Source: Pseudaquidulcibacter sp964443435
Lineage (GTDB): Bacteria > Pseudomonadota > Alphaproteobacteria > Caulobacterales > Aquidulcibacteraceae
Length of the DNA: 59,672 nt
Assembly: GCA_964443435.1 (NCBI GenBank)
Contig: CAYUCW010000008.1
Span: 1-59,672 of the forward strand
Direction of reading: 5' to 3'
The notes beneath the pieces are model-generated. The model was not told where the DNA came from. It ran no database searches and saw only the letters and a list, made by a program, of their open reading frames with translations. Every line of letters begins with the position of its first letter. The first letter of the stretch is position 1. The translations under genes and the position numbers were made by a program. Positions 28,335-37,543 of the stretch are shown here, one piece after another.

Positions 28335-29374
28335 TGGAAGAGTCAAACTCACCCGACTTAATAGATGGTCTTAAGCATCCTCGTGAAGCTATTAATTTTA
28401 TTGGTAATATTGATATCGAGCAAAAACTATTTCATGCTTTAAATAGTGAAAGAATGCATCATGCTATTATTCTTTCTGGTCCAAAAAGTATTGGTAAAGC
28501 AACTCTCGCATATAGGTTTGCAAAAAGGTATTTAGGCGCAAAACCAAATGGCGAAACCCCTTTAGGATTTATAGAAAGCGATCCAATAGCCCAAAGCATT
28601 GCCCATAATACAAATCCGGACTTAAGAGTTTCAAATCGCTTTTGCCCTGAAAAGCAAAAAATTATGCGCGATATAAGCGTTTCTTCAATTCGTGATCTTA
28701 TAAAAATGTTTGAGCTTAAAGCAAATAATGAGCTTGGTCGAAGAGTTGCCATAATCGACTGCGCCGATGATTTAAATTTTAACTCGGCAAATGCAGTCTT
28801 AAAAGTCTTAGAAGAGCCACCGAAAGGCGCTATATTCATATTAATTGCAAATTCATTAGGTGCGATTTTACCAACAATTAAATCAAGATGCCAAATCTAT
28901 AAATTAAAGCCATTAGAAAGCTATGTATTAAAGGAAAATGTTTCTGGCATTGATGATGTCATTATAAATCTTTCAAAGGGCTGTTATGGCCGCGCTTTGG
29001 CTTTAAAAGAGAAAAACATAGGCATTGCCTATAAATATCTTTCACGCGCCCTAAGCGGCCTTCCAAATTCACCTCTTGAAGCCAATTTTGCATTGGCACA
29101 AAATGTAAAAGATATTGAAAGCTTTGATTTAATTATGGATTTAATTGAAAATTGGCTTTATCGCGCATCACTTGCTTCACAAGGCCTTGATATTGATGAA
29201 GTTGAAGCGGGGGAGAGCGCAATTATGGCACGACTATTCTCTAGCATTGATAAAAGAAAATTTTCTGTCGCTAATAAGAATCTTTTAGGTTTAAGAAGCG
29301 CCGTTTATAATAATCTTGATAAGCAAACCGCGATACTTCAGGCATTAAATACAATAAAAAATATGTTGAAATAA
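28334..29374 (+). CDS. holB: DNA polymerase III delta' subunit
   Basis: The clamp-loader delta' subunit, an AAA+ protein of 346 residues. The P-loop region reads GPKSIGKATLAYRFAK, followed by an alphaproteobacterial-type segment with SVSSIRDL and the sensor region NSLGAILPTIKSRCQ. It is translationally coupled to tmk and ends one base before the tatD start. metG, often found between holB and tatD in relatives, is absent here. Confidence 0.94.
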   Translation: MEESNSPDLIDGLKHPREAINFIGNIDIEQKLFHALNSERMHHAIILSGPKSIGKATLAYRFAKRYLGAKPNGETPLGFIESDPIAQSIAHNTNPDLRVSNRFCPEKQKIMRDISVSSIRDLIKMFELKANNELGRRVAIIDCADDLNFNSANAVLKVLEEPPKGAIFILIANSLGAILPTIKSRCQIYKLKPLESYVLKENVSGIDDVIINLSKGCYGRALALKEKNIGIAYKYLSRALSGLPNSPLEANFALAQNVKDIESFDLIMDLIENWLYRASLASQGLDIDEVEAGESAIMARLFSSIDKRKFSVANKNLLGLRSAVYNNLDKQTAILQALNTIKNMLK

Positions 29375-29375
29375 A

Positions 29376-30158
29376 ATGATTGATACCCATGTAAACCTTC
29401 ATCATCATTTATATAAAGATGATTTATCAGAAATTCTCGAACGCGCAAAAACTGGCGGCATTGATGGCATGCTAACCATTTGCGATAGAATAGAAAATTT
29501 TGAAACTATTCATAAAATAATCGAAGATAAACCTAATTTTTGGATGTCTGTAGGCGCGCATCCTCATGAAGCGAAAGATCATTTAGACTTAACACCCGAA
29601 AAACTAATTGAGCTTTCGAGAAATGACAAAGTGATAGGCATTGGTGAAACTGGACTTGATTTTTTCTATAATCTAAGCCCAAAAACCGAACAAATACAGG
29701 TTTTAATGGCGCATATTATAGCGTCTCGTGAAACCCAGCTTCCATTGATTATTCACACTCGTGACGCCGATGAATTAATGGGTGAAATCCTTGTTTCAGA
29801 AATGAAAAATGGCGAATTTCCATTATTGCTTCATTGCTATACGTCAGGGCTTGAATTAATGAAAAAATGTTTGAATTTAGGGGCTTATGTTTCAATTTCT
29901 GGCATTGCAACTTTTAAAAATGCCACCGATGTAAGAGATAATATAAAATATATCCCACTTGATAGACTTATGGCAGAAACAGATTGCCCATATCTTGCGC
30001 CTGTACCTAAGAGAGGTCAAAAAAATGAACCTTTATATGTAAATTACGTTGCCGAGTTTTTGGCAAATTATCTTGAACAAGATTTAGATACGCTTAAATC
30101 CACTTTAGATGCTAATTTCCTAAGACTTTTCAATAAGGCGAATTATGTCGAAAATTAA
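29376..30158 (+). CDS. tatD: TatD-family metal-dependent hydrolase
   Basis: A TIM-barrel metal-dependent hydrolase of 260 residues, a family linked to DNA 3'-end processing. Recognised ligand segments are GIGETGLDF, IIHTRDAD, LLHCYTSG and AETDCPYLAP. The first HxH ligand pair is changed to His5-x-Asn7 (IDTHVNLHH), so one metal ligand differs from the classical SHCHL. This may mark a subfamily rather than an inactive enzyme, since all other ligands remain. It overlaps the next gene by 14 bases. Confidence 0.92.
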   Translation: MIDTHVNLHHHLYKDDLSEILERAKTGGIDGMLTICDRIENFETIHKIIEDKPNFWMSVGAHPHEAKDHLDLTPEKLIELSRNDKVIGIGETGLDFFYNLSPKTEQIQVLMAHIIASRETQLPLIIHTRDADELMGEILVSEMKNGEFPLLLHCYTSGLELMKKCLNLGAYVSISGIATFKNATDVRDNIKYIPLDRLMAETDCPYLAPVPKRGQKNEPLYVNYVAEFLANYLEQDLDTLKSTLDANFLRLFNKANYVEN

Positions 30159-30942
30159 AGTAAGAATTCTAGGTTGTGGGTCTTCTGGTGGTGTTCCAAG
30201 GTCAGATGGCAATTTTGGCGTTTGTGACCCAAATAATCCAAAGAATTATCGCACTAGATGCTCTATTTTAGTTACTAAAATAAGTGAAAATGGCGAAACT
30301 AATGTTCTTATTGATACTTCGCCTGATTTAAGACAACAATTAATTAACGCGCGGCCAATTGATATTGATGCGGTTTTATTCACTCATGATCACGCTGATC
30401 AATGCCATGGAATTGATGATTTAAGACCCTTTGTTTACTCAAAACGCCATATTATCAAAACCTATATTGATGATGAAACCGCTTCGAGGTTAATTCCTAA
30501 ATTTTCCTATATTTTCAAAGGTTTCGAAAATAAAAACTATCCACCTTTATGCGAAGCTTTTCCTATTGATTTTGATAAGAAAATCAAGATTGAAGGAAAG
30601 GGGGGCAATATTGAATTCACCCCTATTAAGCTTATTCATGGCGATATAAATTGCACCGGATTTATTTTTGATAATATAGCTTATTGTAATGATGTGAATA
30701 TTATTCCTCAAGAAACGCTTGAAAAACTATATGGAATTGATGTTTTTATAATTGATGCTTTACGCTATACACCACATCCAACGCACGCCCATCTAGAGCA
30801 ATCAATTGAATGGTCAAAAACAATTAGTGCAAGGCATACAATACTTACAAATCTGCATATTGATATGGATTATGAAATTTTAAAAGCCCAGCTTCCTGAA
30901 AATATTGAACCTGCATATGATGGAATGATTATTGAGGTATAA
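30145..30942 (+). CDS. Metallo-beta-lactamase-fold hydrolase, PhnP-like
   Basis: A 265-residue MBL-fold enzyme related to PhnP phosphodiesterases. The N-terminal ILGCGSSGGVPR is typical of the family. The metal motif reads THDHADQ (His81, His83, Asp85), with Gln86 where a histidine is usual; CNDVN and THAHLEQ supply the later ligand regions. It sits at the end of the tmk-holB-tatD cluster, the usual place for this gene. Its last 14 bases overlap the end of the convergent DUF445 gene. The substrate is unknown. Confidence 0.88.
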   Translation: MSKIKVRILGCGSSGGVPRSDGNFGVCDPNNPKNYRTRCSILVTKISENGETNVLIDTSPDLRQQLINARPIDIDAVLFTHDHADQCHGIDDLRPFVYSKRHIIKTYIDDETASRLIPKFSYIFKGFENKNYPPLCEAFPIDFDKKIKIEGKGGNIEFTPIKLIHGDINCTGFIFDNIAYCNDVNIIPQETLEKLYGIDVFIIDALRYTPHPTHAHLEQSIEWSKTISARHTILTNLHIDMDYEILKAQLPENIEPAYDGMIIEV

Positions 30943-32164
30943 AAATATTTGTAATTAAATATATTAAAAGCCCTACAATGCCGCCAATAACCGTACCATT
31001 AATACGAATATATTGAAGATCTCTACCTACCGCGCCTTCGATTTGATTAACCACCGTTGTTGCGTCCCAGCCTTTAATAGTATCAGCAACCATTTTTCCT
31101 ACTAATTCGCCATTATTATTTGCAAGCTCTTTGGCCCAAGTTTTTAAATTAATATTGAGACTCTCTTTAAGTTCAAGATTATTTTCAAGTGCACCAGCAA
31201 GACTTAAAAGACTTTTATCAATTACTTCTTCGATTTTATGATCTGAATTTGTAATATTTGCTTTAATATCAAGCCAAATACTTGCGAAAAATTGCGCAAG
31301 ATTCGGATGAAATAAAAATTCCTTGTACCAATTGTTTAAATTACTTCTTACTTCGGTATTTAGCTTTAAACTAATAGCAAGGTCGGTAAGGGCGGTATTT
31401 ATATTATTCCTAAGTGGATGCTCATTATTATTTGCGGCTTCGGTCAAAGTCTCTTTAATAGAGTTAATAAGCGAATCTGCCGCTGAGTTATCAACTGAGA
31501 ATAATTTAGGAAACCATTTAGTGTTTTTGGAAACTTTATTTCTAAATTCAGGTTCATATTCGCTCATGGCTTGATTGGTATGGAATATTATTAAATCGAT
31601 TACTGGTTGATGACGATTATTTTTTATTATTAATTCAATCCCATCCGCAATAAATGAAGCCAAATCTAGTTTTAACAATTTTGCTTTTATCGAAGTTTCA
31701 ATCCATTGCGAAATTGGACCGTCATTCAATAAACCAAGTGTTTTTGGTATAGCTTTGGCAATTCCATTTGCAATAAGAGAGCGTTTATTTGAATCCTTAA
31801 TTAAATTGGTTAACGCGCCAATCAGGTCAATATTAACCAATCTTGCTTCAACTTGTTCAGGCTTTAAAAAATTACGAGAAATAAAATTACCAAGTCCGAT
31901 ACCAATCCTATCTTTTGATTTTGGAATAATCGCAGTATGTGGAATTGGAAGTCCAAGTGGATGCCTGAATAATGCGGTCACAGCAAACCAGTCCGCAAGT
32001 GCACCAACCATAGCGGCTTCGGAAAAGACTCGAACATAAGTTAAAATTGGAATTTGCTTTTCAAAAAATTTAGATAAACAATATATCACTACCATTAAGA
32101 CAAATAGAAACGTAGCTATTCGTTTCATTTTTAAAAATTCATTATTTATAACAGGCTGTTGCAT
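30929..32164 (-). CDS. DUF445 membrane protein
   Basis: A DUF445-family inner-membrane protein of about 411 residues, function unknown. One membrane helix lies near the N-terminus (IATFLFVLMVVIYCLS) and one at the very C-terminus (GGIVGLLIYLITNIFIP). Between them is the conserved AAMVGALADWFAVTALFRHPLGLPIPHTAIIP signature region and a long helical soluble part. The start at 32164 follows AGGGG, though at short spacing; a longer frame to 32326 would read through the divergent promoter region of the next gene and adds 54 untypical residues. It lies divergent from the GPH transporter. Confidence 0.87.
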   Translation of the reverse strand: MQQPVINNEFLKMKRIATFLFVLMVVIYCLSKFFEKQIPILTYVRVFSEAAMVGALADWFAVTALFRHPLGLPIPHTAIIPKSKDRIGIGLGNFISRNFLKPEQVEARLVNIDLIGALTNLIKDSNKRSLIANGIAKAIPKTLGLLNDGPISQWIETSIKAKLLKLDLASFIADGIELIIKNNRHQPVIDLIIFHTNQAMSEYEPEFRNKVSKNTKWFPKLFSVDNSAADSLINSIKETLTEAANNNEHPLRNNINTALTDLAISLKLNTEVRSNLNNWYKEFLFHPNLAQFFASIWLDIKANITNSDHKIEEVIDKSLLSLAGALENNLELKESLNINLKTWAKELANNNGELVGKMVADTIKGWDATTVVNQIEGAVGRDLQYIRINGTVIGGIVGLLIYLITNIFIPQ

Positions 32165-32314
32165 AACCCCTATATATATTGTTTTTTCTATTAACCAAAT
32201 ACATAAATCAATAGCTATTGTCCCATAATATACCTTATGCGCGTGAGTTATAGTATTTTTAGAATTGTCATTTGAACAAATCACCCCTATTATATTTAAA
32301 ACTGGGAATTGAAA

Positions 32315-33655
32315 ATGAGCGCTCAAAACAAAATTAAACTTAATCGTATTCTTGCATTTTCATTACCTTCATTGCCTCTCGCGGCACTTGGGCTTCCAGT
32401 CGTAATACAATTACCGCCATTTTATGCACAGCATGTCGGCCTTTCAATGGCGGTTGTTGGTGCAATCTTTATGGGCGCAAGATTATTTGATGTTTTCATT
32501 GATTTAGGTCTTGGTATATTAATGGATAAAACCAAAACAAGATTTGGAAAGTTTACGCCTTGGCTATTGGCCGGCTCACCTATCATGGCGCTGTTTTGTT
32601 GGTTTTTATTTATGGCAAAACCTGGCGCTGGCCCTTTATATTTAATGCTATCGCTGCTTGGAACTTATATCGCATTTTCAATGTGTATGCTTGCGCAATT
32701 AGGTGTTGGTGCATCCTTATCCAATGATTATCACGAAAGATCTCGAATTTTTGGAATTTGGCAAATTGGTAATATTATTGGCATGCTTTTGGTTTTGGCA
32801 ATTCCAGTTATTAATTCTTCACTTGGCGGAACTTATGCCCAAGGTGTGAATTATATGGGTATTTTCATTATAATAATGATGCCATTAAGTAGTTTTATAT
32901 CATGGAAATTTGCCAAAGAAAACCCAAGTGAAGTTAGCGAAAAACCACATGGAATCAGTGATTTTATAGGATTAGTTAAACTAAAATCTTTTGCAAATCT
33001 TTTAACCGCAGATTTCGTAGTTTCATTTTCTTTAGGAATAACTGGCGGCCTTTTTGAGTTCTACCTCAGTACGGTTAAGGGTTATAAAACTGAAAGCTCA
33101 CTCCTATTATTATTATATTTTGTAAGCGGTCTAGCCTTTGCTTCCCTCTGGACGTTTATATCGCAAAAACATGGTAAGCATGTTGCATTTATGCTGGCTT
33201 CTTTATACATGATTGTCACACAAGGCATTTTATATATAATGCCTGAAAATAATATAATCTTGGCTTCAATATTTATGATTATTGCGGGCGTTGTTTATGC
33301 CGCCCCTATTCTTCTTTTAAGGGCAATGGTTGGCGATGCCGCCGATGAGGATAAGCTAAACAGCAAAAAAGATAAGACTGGTGTGGCATTTGCATTTATG
33401 ACCTTAACCAGTAAGCTTGGCTATGCAATTTCAATTGGGATAAGTTATTTAATACTTGGACTCATTGGTTTTGATCCAAAACTTGGTATTAATAATACAG
33501 GCTTTGCAATTAATGGAATGCAGGCGATTTATTTCATAATTCCAATAGTTTGCTTTGCTTATATTGCTTTTATAATGAAAAAATATCCATTAGATGCCGC
33601 AAAAGTTGCAGAAGTTCAAAAGAAACTTGCCGAAATAAAATCTGAAAATCAATAA
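32315..33655 (+). CDS. GPH-family sugar:cation symporter
   Basis: A 12-helix major-facilitator protein of 446 residues from the glycoside-pentoside-hexuronide group (MelB-like). Marks are ARLFDVFIDLGLGILMDKT, TRFGKFTPWLLAG and a central cytoplasmic loop. The start at 32315 follows GGGA at seven bases; a TTG six bases upstream is in frame but less likely. Its stop overlaps the mazG start. It could supply the sugar uptake step missing from the galactan locus, but it lies 6 kb away and the substrate cannot be read from sequence. Confidence 0.85.
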   Translation: MSAQNKIKLNRILAFSLPSLPLAALGLPVVIQLPPFYAQHVGLSMAVVGAIFMGARLFDVFIDLGLGILMDKTKTRFGKFTPWLLAGSPIMALFCWFLFMAKPGAGPLYLMLSLLGTYIAFSMCMLAQLGVGASLSNDYHERSRIFGIWQIGNIIGMLLVLAIPVINSSLGGTYAQGVNYMGIFIIIMMPLSSFISWKFAKENPSEVSEKPHGISDFIGLVKLKSFANLLTADFVVSFSLGITGGLFEFYLSTVKGYKTESSLLLLLYFVSGLAFASLWTFISQKHGKHVAFMLASLYMIVTQGILYIMPENNIILASIFMIIAGVVYAAPILLLRAMVGDAADEDKLNSKKDKTGVAFAFMTLTSKLGYAISIGISYLILGLIGFDPKLGINNTGFAINGMQAIYFIIPIVCFAYIAFIMKKYPLDAAKVAEVQKKLAEIKSENQ

Positions 33656-34464
33656 TGTCAAAACTATACGAATTAATTCAAAAGCAAATTGAAATTATGG
33701 CGGCTCTTAGAACGCCAAATACTGGCTGCCCATGGGATCTAGAGCAAAGCTTTGATACAATTGCGCCCTATACTATTGAAGAAGCCTATGAAGTTGCGGA
33801 CGCAATTAATCGTAAAGATTTTTCTGACTTAAAAGAAGAATTAGGAGATTTATTCTTCCAAATTGCCTTTCATTCCCGCATGGCCGAAGAAGCCGAATTA
33901 TTCAAATTTGAAGATGTTGTCGAAACCCTTAATAATAAAATGATTGCGCGACATCCTCATGTTTTCAAAACTGATACTGAACTTGGATCAGCTTTTGAAG
34001 TTTTACAAAATTGGGAAAAATTAAAAGCTCAAGAACGCGAAGCAAAAAATTCTTCTGATAAAAGTATTTTATCTGGCATTGCCAATAATCTACCTGCCCT
34101 TACCCGCGCTGAAAAAATTTCAAAACGCGCGGCACGTGTTGGTTTTGATTGGGAAAACACTAAACAAATCTTTGACAAGTTAAATGAAGAAATTAATGAA
34201 ACAAAAGAAGCTATTGATTCTAATAATAAAAATCATATTGAAGAAGAGATTGGTGACATGCTTTTTGTTTTAGTAAATCTTGCACGAAAACTTAGTATAG
34301 ATCCTGAAAAATCACTAAGAAATGCAAATTTAAAATTTGAAAAAAGATTTCGCTTTATAGAATCTGAGCTTGCAAAGATTGATAAGACCCCAGAAACTTC
34401 AGATATTGAAGAAATGGAGAGCCTATGGCTCAAGGCCAAGATTTCTGAGCGTGGTATCGTCTAA
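33655..34464 (+). CDS. mazG: MazG nucleoside triphosphate pyrophosphohydrolase
   Basis: A house-cleaning enzyme that hydrolyses NTPs to NMPs and pyrophosphate. It has two MazG domains, each with its metal-binding EExxE/D set: first CPWDLEQS, YTIEEAYEV, KEELGDLFFQ; second GFDWEN, NEEINETKEA, EEIGDMLF. Length (269) is normal. Its last 42 bases overlap the end of hflX on the other strand, a long convergent overlap. Confidence 0.95.
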   Translation: MSKLYELIQKQIEIMAALRTPNTGCPWDLEQSFDTIAPYTIEEAYEVADAINRKDFSDLKEELGDLFFQIAFHSRMAEEAELFKFEDVVETLNNKMIARHPHVFKTDTELGSAFEVLQNWEKLKAQEREAKNSSDKSILSGIANNLPALTRAEKISKRAARVGFDWENTKQIFDKLNEEINETKEAIDSNNKNHIEEEIGDMLFVLVNLARKLSIDPEKSLRNANLKFEKRFRFIESELAKIDKTPETSDIEEMESLWLKAKISERGIV

Positions 34465-35772
34465 ATATTCCGCATCCTTAAACATACCTTCAAAACGCGC
34501 AAAATCCATATTACTTAAACAAATTAAGGCGATTATATCCCCTTCTTCCGTAATTGTTTCGGATTTAATACCACCTTTTTCAAATAGCCAGTTGCGCATT
34601 TTCATTTGACTTGGCTTAATTAAAACCCAATCTTCATAAAAATTACTAGTTAATTCTGCTTCAATTGCATCGAATAATTCTTTAAAACCATCGCCAGTTT
34701 CGGCGCTCACACAAACAGATTTTAGGCCAGTTTGCTTATAAACTATTTCTGAATTTTTACGGATAATTTTTTGATTTTCTTCATTTAATAAGTCAATTTT
34801 ATTCCAAGCCTCAATAATAACTGGCTGTTTTTCATGACCTTTAAGAATTGCTTTTAAAATGCCATCAACATCATTCTTCTGCGCGTCTGATTCGTCCGAA
34901 TAAATATCCCTTACATGTAAAAGAATATCGGCATCCGCTACTTCTTCTAATGTCGCACGAAATGATGCAATTAGCTCTGTAGGTAGGTCAGTGATAAAAC
35001 CAACCGTATCAGAAATAATAACTTCTTTTCCGCTATTAAGTTTTAAAGATCTTGAAGTCGTATCAAGCGTCGCAAAAAGCATATCTTTTGCAAGAACTGT
35101 TGCATTTGTTGCTTTATTAAAAAGCGTTGATTTGCCGGCATTTGTATAGCCAACAAGCGCAATAATTGGAAAAGGAACTCTTTCGCGCCCTGCCCTTTGT
35201 AATGCGCGGGTTTTACGCACCTGCTCAAGCTCTTTTTTAAGCTTTACAATTTTATCGGCGATTAAACGTCTATCAAGCTCAATTTGTCTTTCACCAGGAC
35301 CACCGGTTTTACCAGTACCACCTTTTTGTCTTTCAAGATGCGTCCAAGTTCTTACTAGACGCGATTTTTCATAATTCAAACGCGCAAGTTCAACCTGAAG
35401 CTTACCTTCATTGGTTCTTGCTCTTAAAGAGAAGATTTCAAGAATAAGACCTGTTCTATCCATAACCTTGGCATTAAGCTTTTTTTCAAGGTTTCTTTGT
35501 TGAACTGGCGTAATTTCATCATCAATAATTATAACACCCGCTTCATGGTCTTCACACATTTTTGCAAGCTCTTCAATTTTACCCGAGCCAAAATAAGTTG
35601 AAGGTTTTAATTCTCGTAGTGTTTCAAGCGAAGAATAGACAACATCAACACCCAAAGCTTCTGTAAGGCCTACAGCCTCTTGAAGCCTAAGCTCTGGAAC
35701 GCGCCCAGAATTATCAGAACCGAGTGGGTGTATAACAATTGCACGCTCTCTTGGGGCGGCGGTTTTAAACAA
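34423..35772 (-). CDS. hflX: HflX GTPase
   Basis: A ribosome-associated GTPase that rescues stalled or heat-damaged ribosomes. It has an N-terminal HflX domain (to about 180, with GSGKIEEL and GGPGERQIELDRR), then the G domain with G1 GYTNAGKST, G3 DTVGF and G4 NKID. It lies two bases downstream of hfq, the conserved hfq-hflX pairing. Length (449) is normal. Confidence 0.96.
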   Translation of the reverse strand: MFKTAAPRERAIVIHPLGSDNSGRVPELRLQEAVGLTEALGVDVVYSSLETLRELKPSTYFGSGKIEELAKMCEDHEAGVIIIDDEITPVQQRNLEKKLNAKVMDRTGLILEIFSLRARTNEGKLQVELARLNYEKSRLVRTWTHLERQKGGTGKTGGPGERQIELDRRLIADKIVKLKKELEQVRKTRALQRAGRERVPFPIIALVGYTNAGKSTLFNKATNATVLAKDMLFATLDTTSRSLKLNSGKEVIISDTVGFITDLPTELIASFRATLEEVADADILLHVRDIYSDESDAQKNDVDGILKAILKGHEKQPVIIEAWNKIDLLNEENQKIIRKNSEIVYKQTGLKSVCVSAETGDGFKELFDAIEAELTSNFYEDWVLIKPSQMKMRNWLFEKGGIKSETITEEGDIIALICLSNMDFARFEGMFKDAEYLDDTTLRNLGLEP

Positions 35773-35774
35773 TA

Positions 35775-36023
35775 TTAATCCTCATCGCCTTCTTCACCAT
35801 CAAACATGGATACAGGGCCACCAGGCATTATTGTTGAAATTGCATGCTTATAAACAAGTTGAATTTGACCTTCGCGACGTAAAAGAAGGCAAAAATTGTC
35901 AAACCACGTCACAACGCCTTGAAGTTTCACACCATTAACCAAAAATATTGTAAGTGGAGTTTTTGTTTTTCTTACCGAGTTTAAAAAGGCATCTTGTAAG
36001 TTTTGTTTTTTATCGCCTGACAT
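35775..36023 (-). CDS. hfq: RNA chaperone Hfq
   Basis: An 82-residue Sm-like hexameric chaperone for small RNAs. Sm1 holds NLQDAFLNSVRK and FLVNGVKLQGVV; Sm2 holds the family YKHAISTI. The C-terminus is a short acidic tail (DGEEGDED). It lies between ntrX and hflX, as in most alphaproteobacteria. The 140-base spacer to ntrX holds a weak hairpin (about 36110-36130) that may end the ntr transcript. Confidence 0.97.
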   Translation of the reverse strand: MSGDKKQNLQDAFLNSVRKTKTPLTIFLVNGVKLQGVVTWFDNFCLLLRREGQIQLVYKHAISTIMPGGPVSMFDGEEGDED

Positions 36024-36163
36024 CTATATTTCCATTCTTTATGATGGTTATCATTAGTTGTATTAATATTCATATTATAAAATAATACAAGTTTTATTTA
36101 TAGATTAAAAGCTAAATTATTATTTAGGCTATTAATTAAACATATTTTCTTTAAATTTTGGAA

Positions 36164-37543
36164 CTATTCGCCATCAAGACCCCTTAAACCCTCAACTCCC
36201 AAAGTTTTAAGTTTTCTATGTAAAGCAGATCTTTCCATTCCAATATAATTCGCAGTTCTTGAAATATTGCCACCGAAGCGTGATATTTGTGCGCATAAAT
36301 ATTCACGTTCAAACAATTCTCTGGCCTCTCTTAAAGGCAATGAAATAAGATTGTGAAGCCCTGTTTTATCGGCAAGCTCACCCACGCCTTCAAGTGATAA
36401 AGCAGACACCTCAATTTCTGTTGTATTTTCTGTTGCAAGTATCAATACTCTTTCAACAAGATTACGAAGCTCTCTTACATTTCCTGGCCATGAAAAAGCT
36501 TGTAATGCTGTCAGTGCTTCATCGCTAAATACTCTTTTATTGATTCCATTTGATGTGGCGATTTTTTGCATAAAATATTCAACCAAGAGCGGAACATCAT
36601 CACGTCTTTCTGTCAAAGAAGGAATTTTCAAAGGAACAACATTTAAACGATGATATAAATCTTCGCGGAATTTATTTTCGCTTATTAGTTTTCTTAAATC
36701 TTTAGCTGTTGAAGATATAACCCTTACATCAACTTCTATATTGTTTGAACCGCCAACTCTTCTAAATTTCTGCTCGACTAAAACTCTAAGGATTTTAGTT
36801 TGCGTTTCTAAAGGCATATCTGAGACTTCGTCTAATAATAAAGTTCCATTATGCGCTTGCTCAAACATACCGATTTTTAATGGTCTTCCGTCTGGCGCTT
36901 CTACACCAAAAAGTTCATTTTCCATATTTTCTGGAGCAATAGAAGCTGAATTAATTACAATAAACGGACCATTAGATCTTGCCGATTTAGTATGGATTGT
37001 TCTTGCCGCTAATTCCTTACCTGAGCCCGATGGGCCAGTAATTAAAATTCGAGAATTCATAGGTGCAAGCTTATCAATTGAATTACGCAAATGTTGCATA
37101 ATTACGCTATTGCCTAAAAGTTCTTCTCCAAAAATTGATTGGCTTTTTAAGCGATTATTTTCAATTTTTAGTCTTGCCGCCTCAATTGCCTTTTCAACAA
37201 TTAAAATTAGACGCTCTGATTTGAATGGCTTTTCAAGATAATCATAAGCGCCGCGCTTTAATGCATTTACCGCAGTTTCAATTGTACCATGTCCAGATAT
37301 TAAAATAATTGGAATACTCGAATCAATATTATTGATTATTGAAAGTATTTCTAGACCGTCCAATTTGCTTCCTTGAAGCCAAACATCAAGAATTACTAAA
37401 TCAGGTCTTCTGCCTTTAAATGCGTCCAATGCTTCATCCGAATTTGTAGCATATCTTGTAATATATCCTTCATCTTCAAGGATACCACCAACTAAATCTC
37501 TGATATCTGCTTCATCATCAACAATTAAAATTTCAAAAGCCAT
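36164..37543 (-). CDS. ntrX: NtrX response regulator
   Basis: Response regulator of the NtrYX pair (about 459 residues, start at 37543, MAFEILIVDDEAD). The receiver phospho-site is Asp53. The AAA+ domain has Walker A GPSGSGK (170-176), Walker B LLLDE (235-239), arginine segment FREDLYHRLNV, and a Fis-type helix-turn-helix at the C-terminus. In place of the sigma54-contact GAFTGA loop it reads FGVEAPDG (212-219). Lack of GAFTGA is known for alphaproteobacterial NtrX, so here the ATPase core is intact but sigma54 contact is unlikely. Its start overlaps the end of ntrY. Confidence 0.94.
   Translation of the reverse strand: MAFEILIVDDEADIRDLVGGILEDEGYITRYATNSDEALDAFKGRRPDLVILDVWLQGSKLDGLEILSIINNIDSSIPIILISGHGTIETAVNALKRGAYDYLEKPFKSERLILIVEKAIEAARLKIENNRLKSQSIFGEELLGNSVIMQHLRNSIDKLAPMNSRILITGPSGSGKELAARTIHTKSARSNGPFIVINSASIAPENMENELFGVEAPDGRPLKIGMFEQAHNGTLLLDEVSDMPLETQTKILRVLVEQKFRRVGGSNNIEVDVRVISSTAKDLRKLISENKFREDLYHRLNVVPLKIPSLTERRDDVPLLVEYFMQKIATSNGINKRVFSDEALTALQAFSWPGNVRELRNLVERVLILATENTTEIEVSALSLEGVGELADKTGLHNLISLPLREARELFEREYLCAQISRFGGNISRTANYIGMERSALHRKLKTLGVEGLRGLDGE

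Noticed and set aside
36110..36130. Hairpin between ntrX and hfq as a firm terminator
   Set aside because: The stem is short and AT-rich with a bulge and a weak T run; it is mentioned only under hfq.
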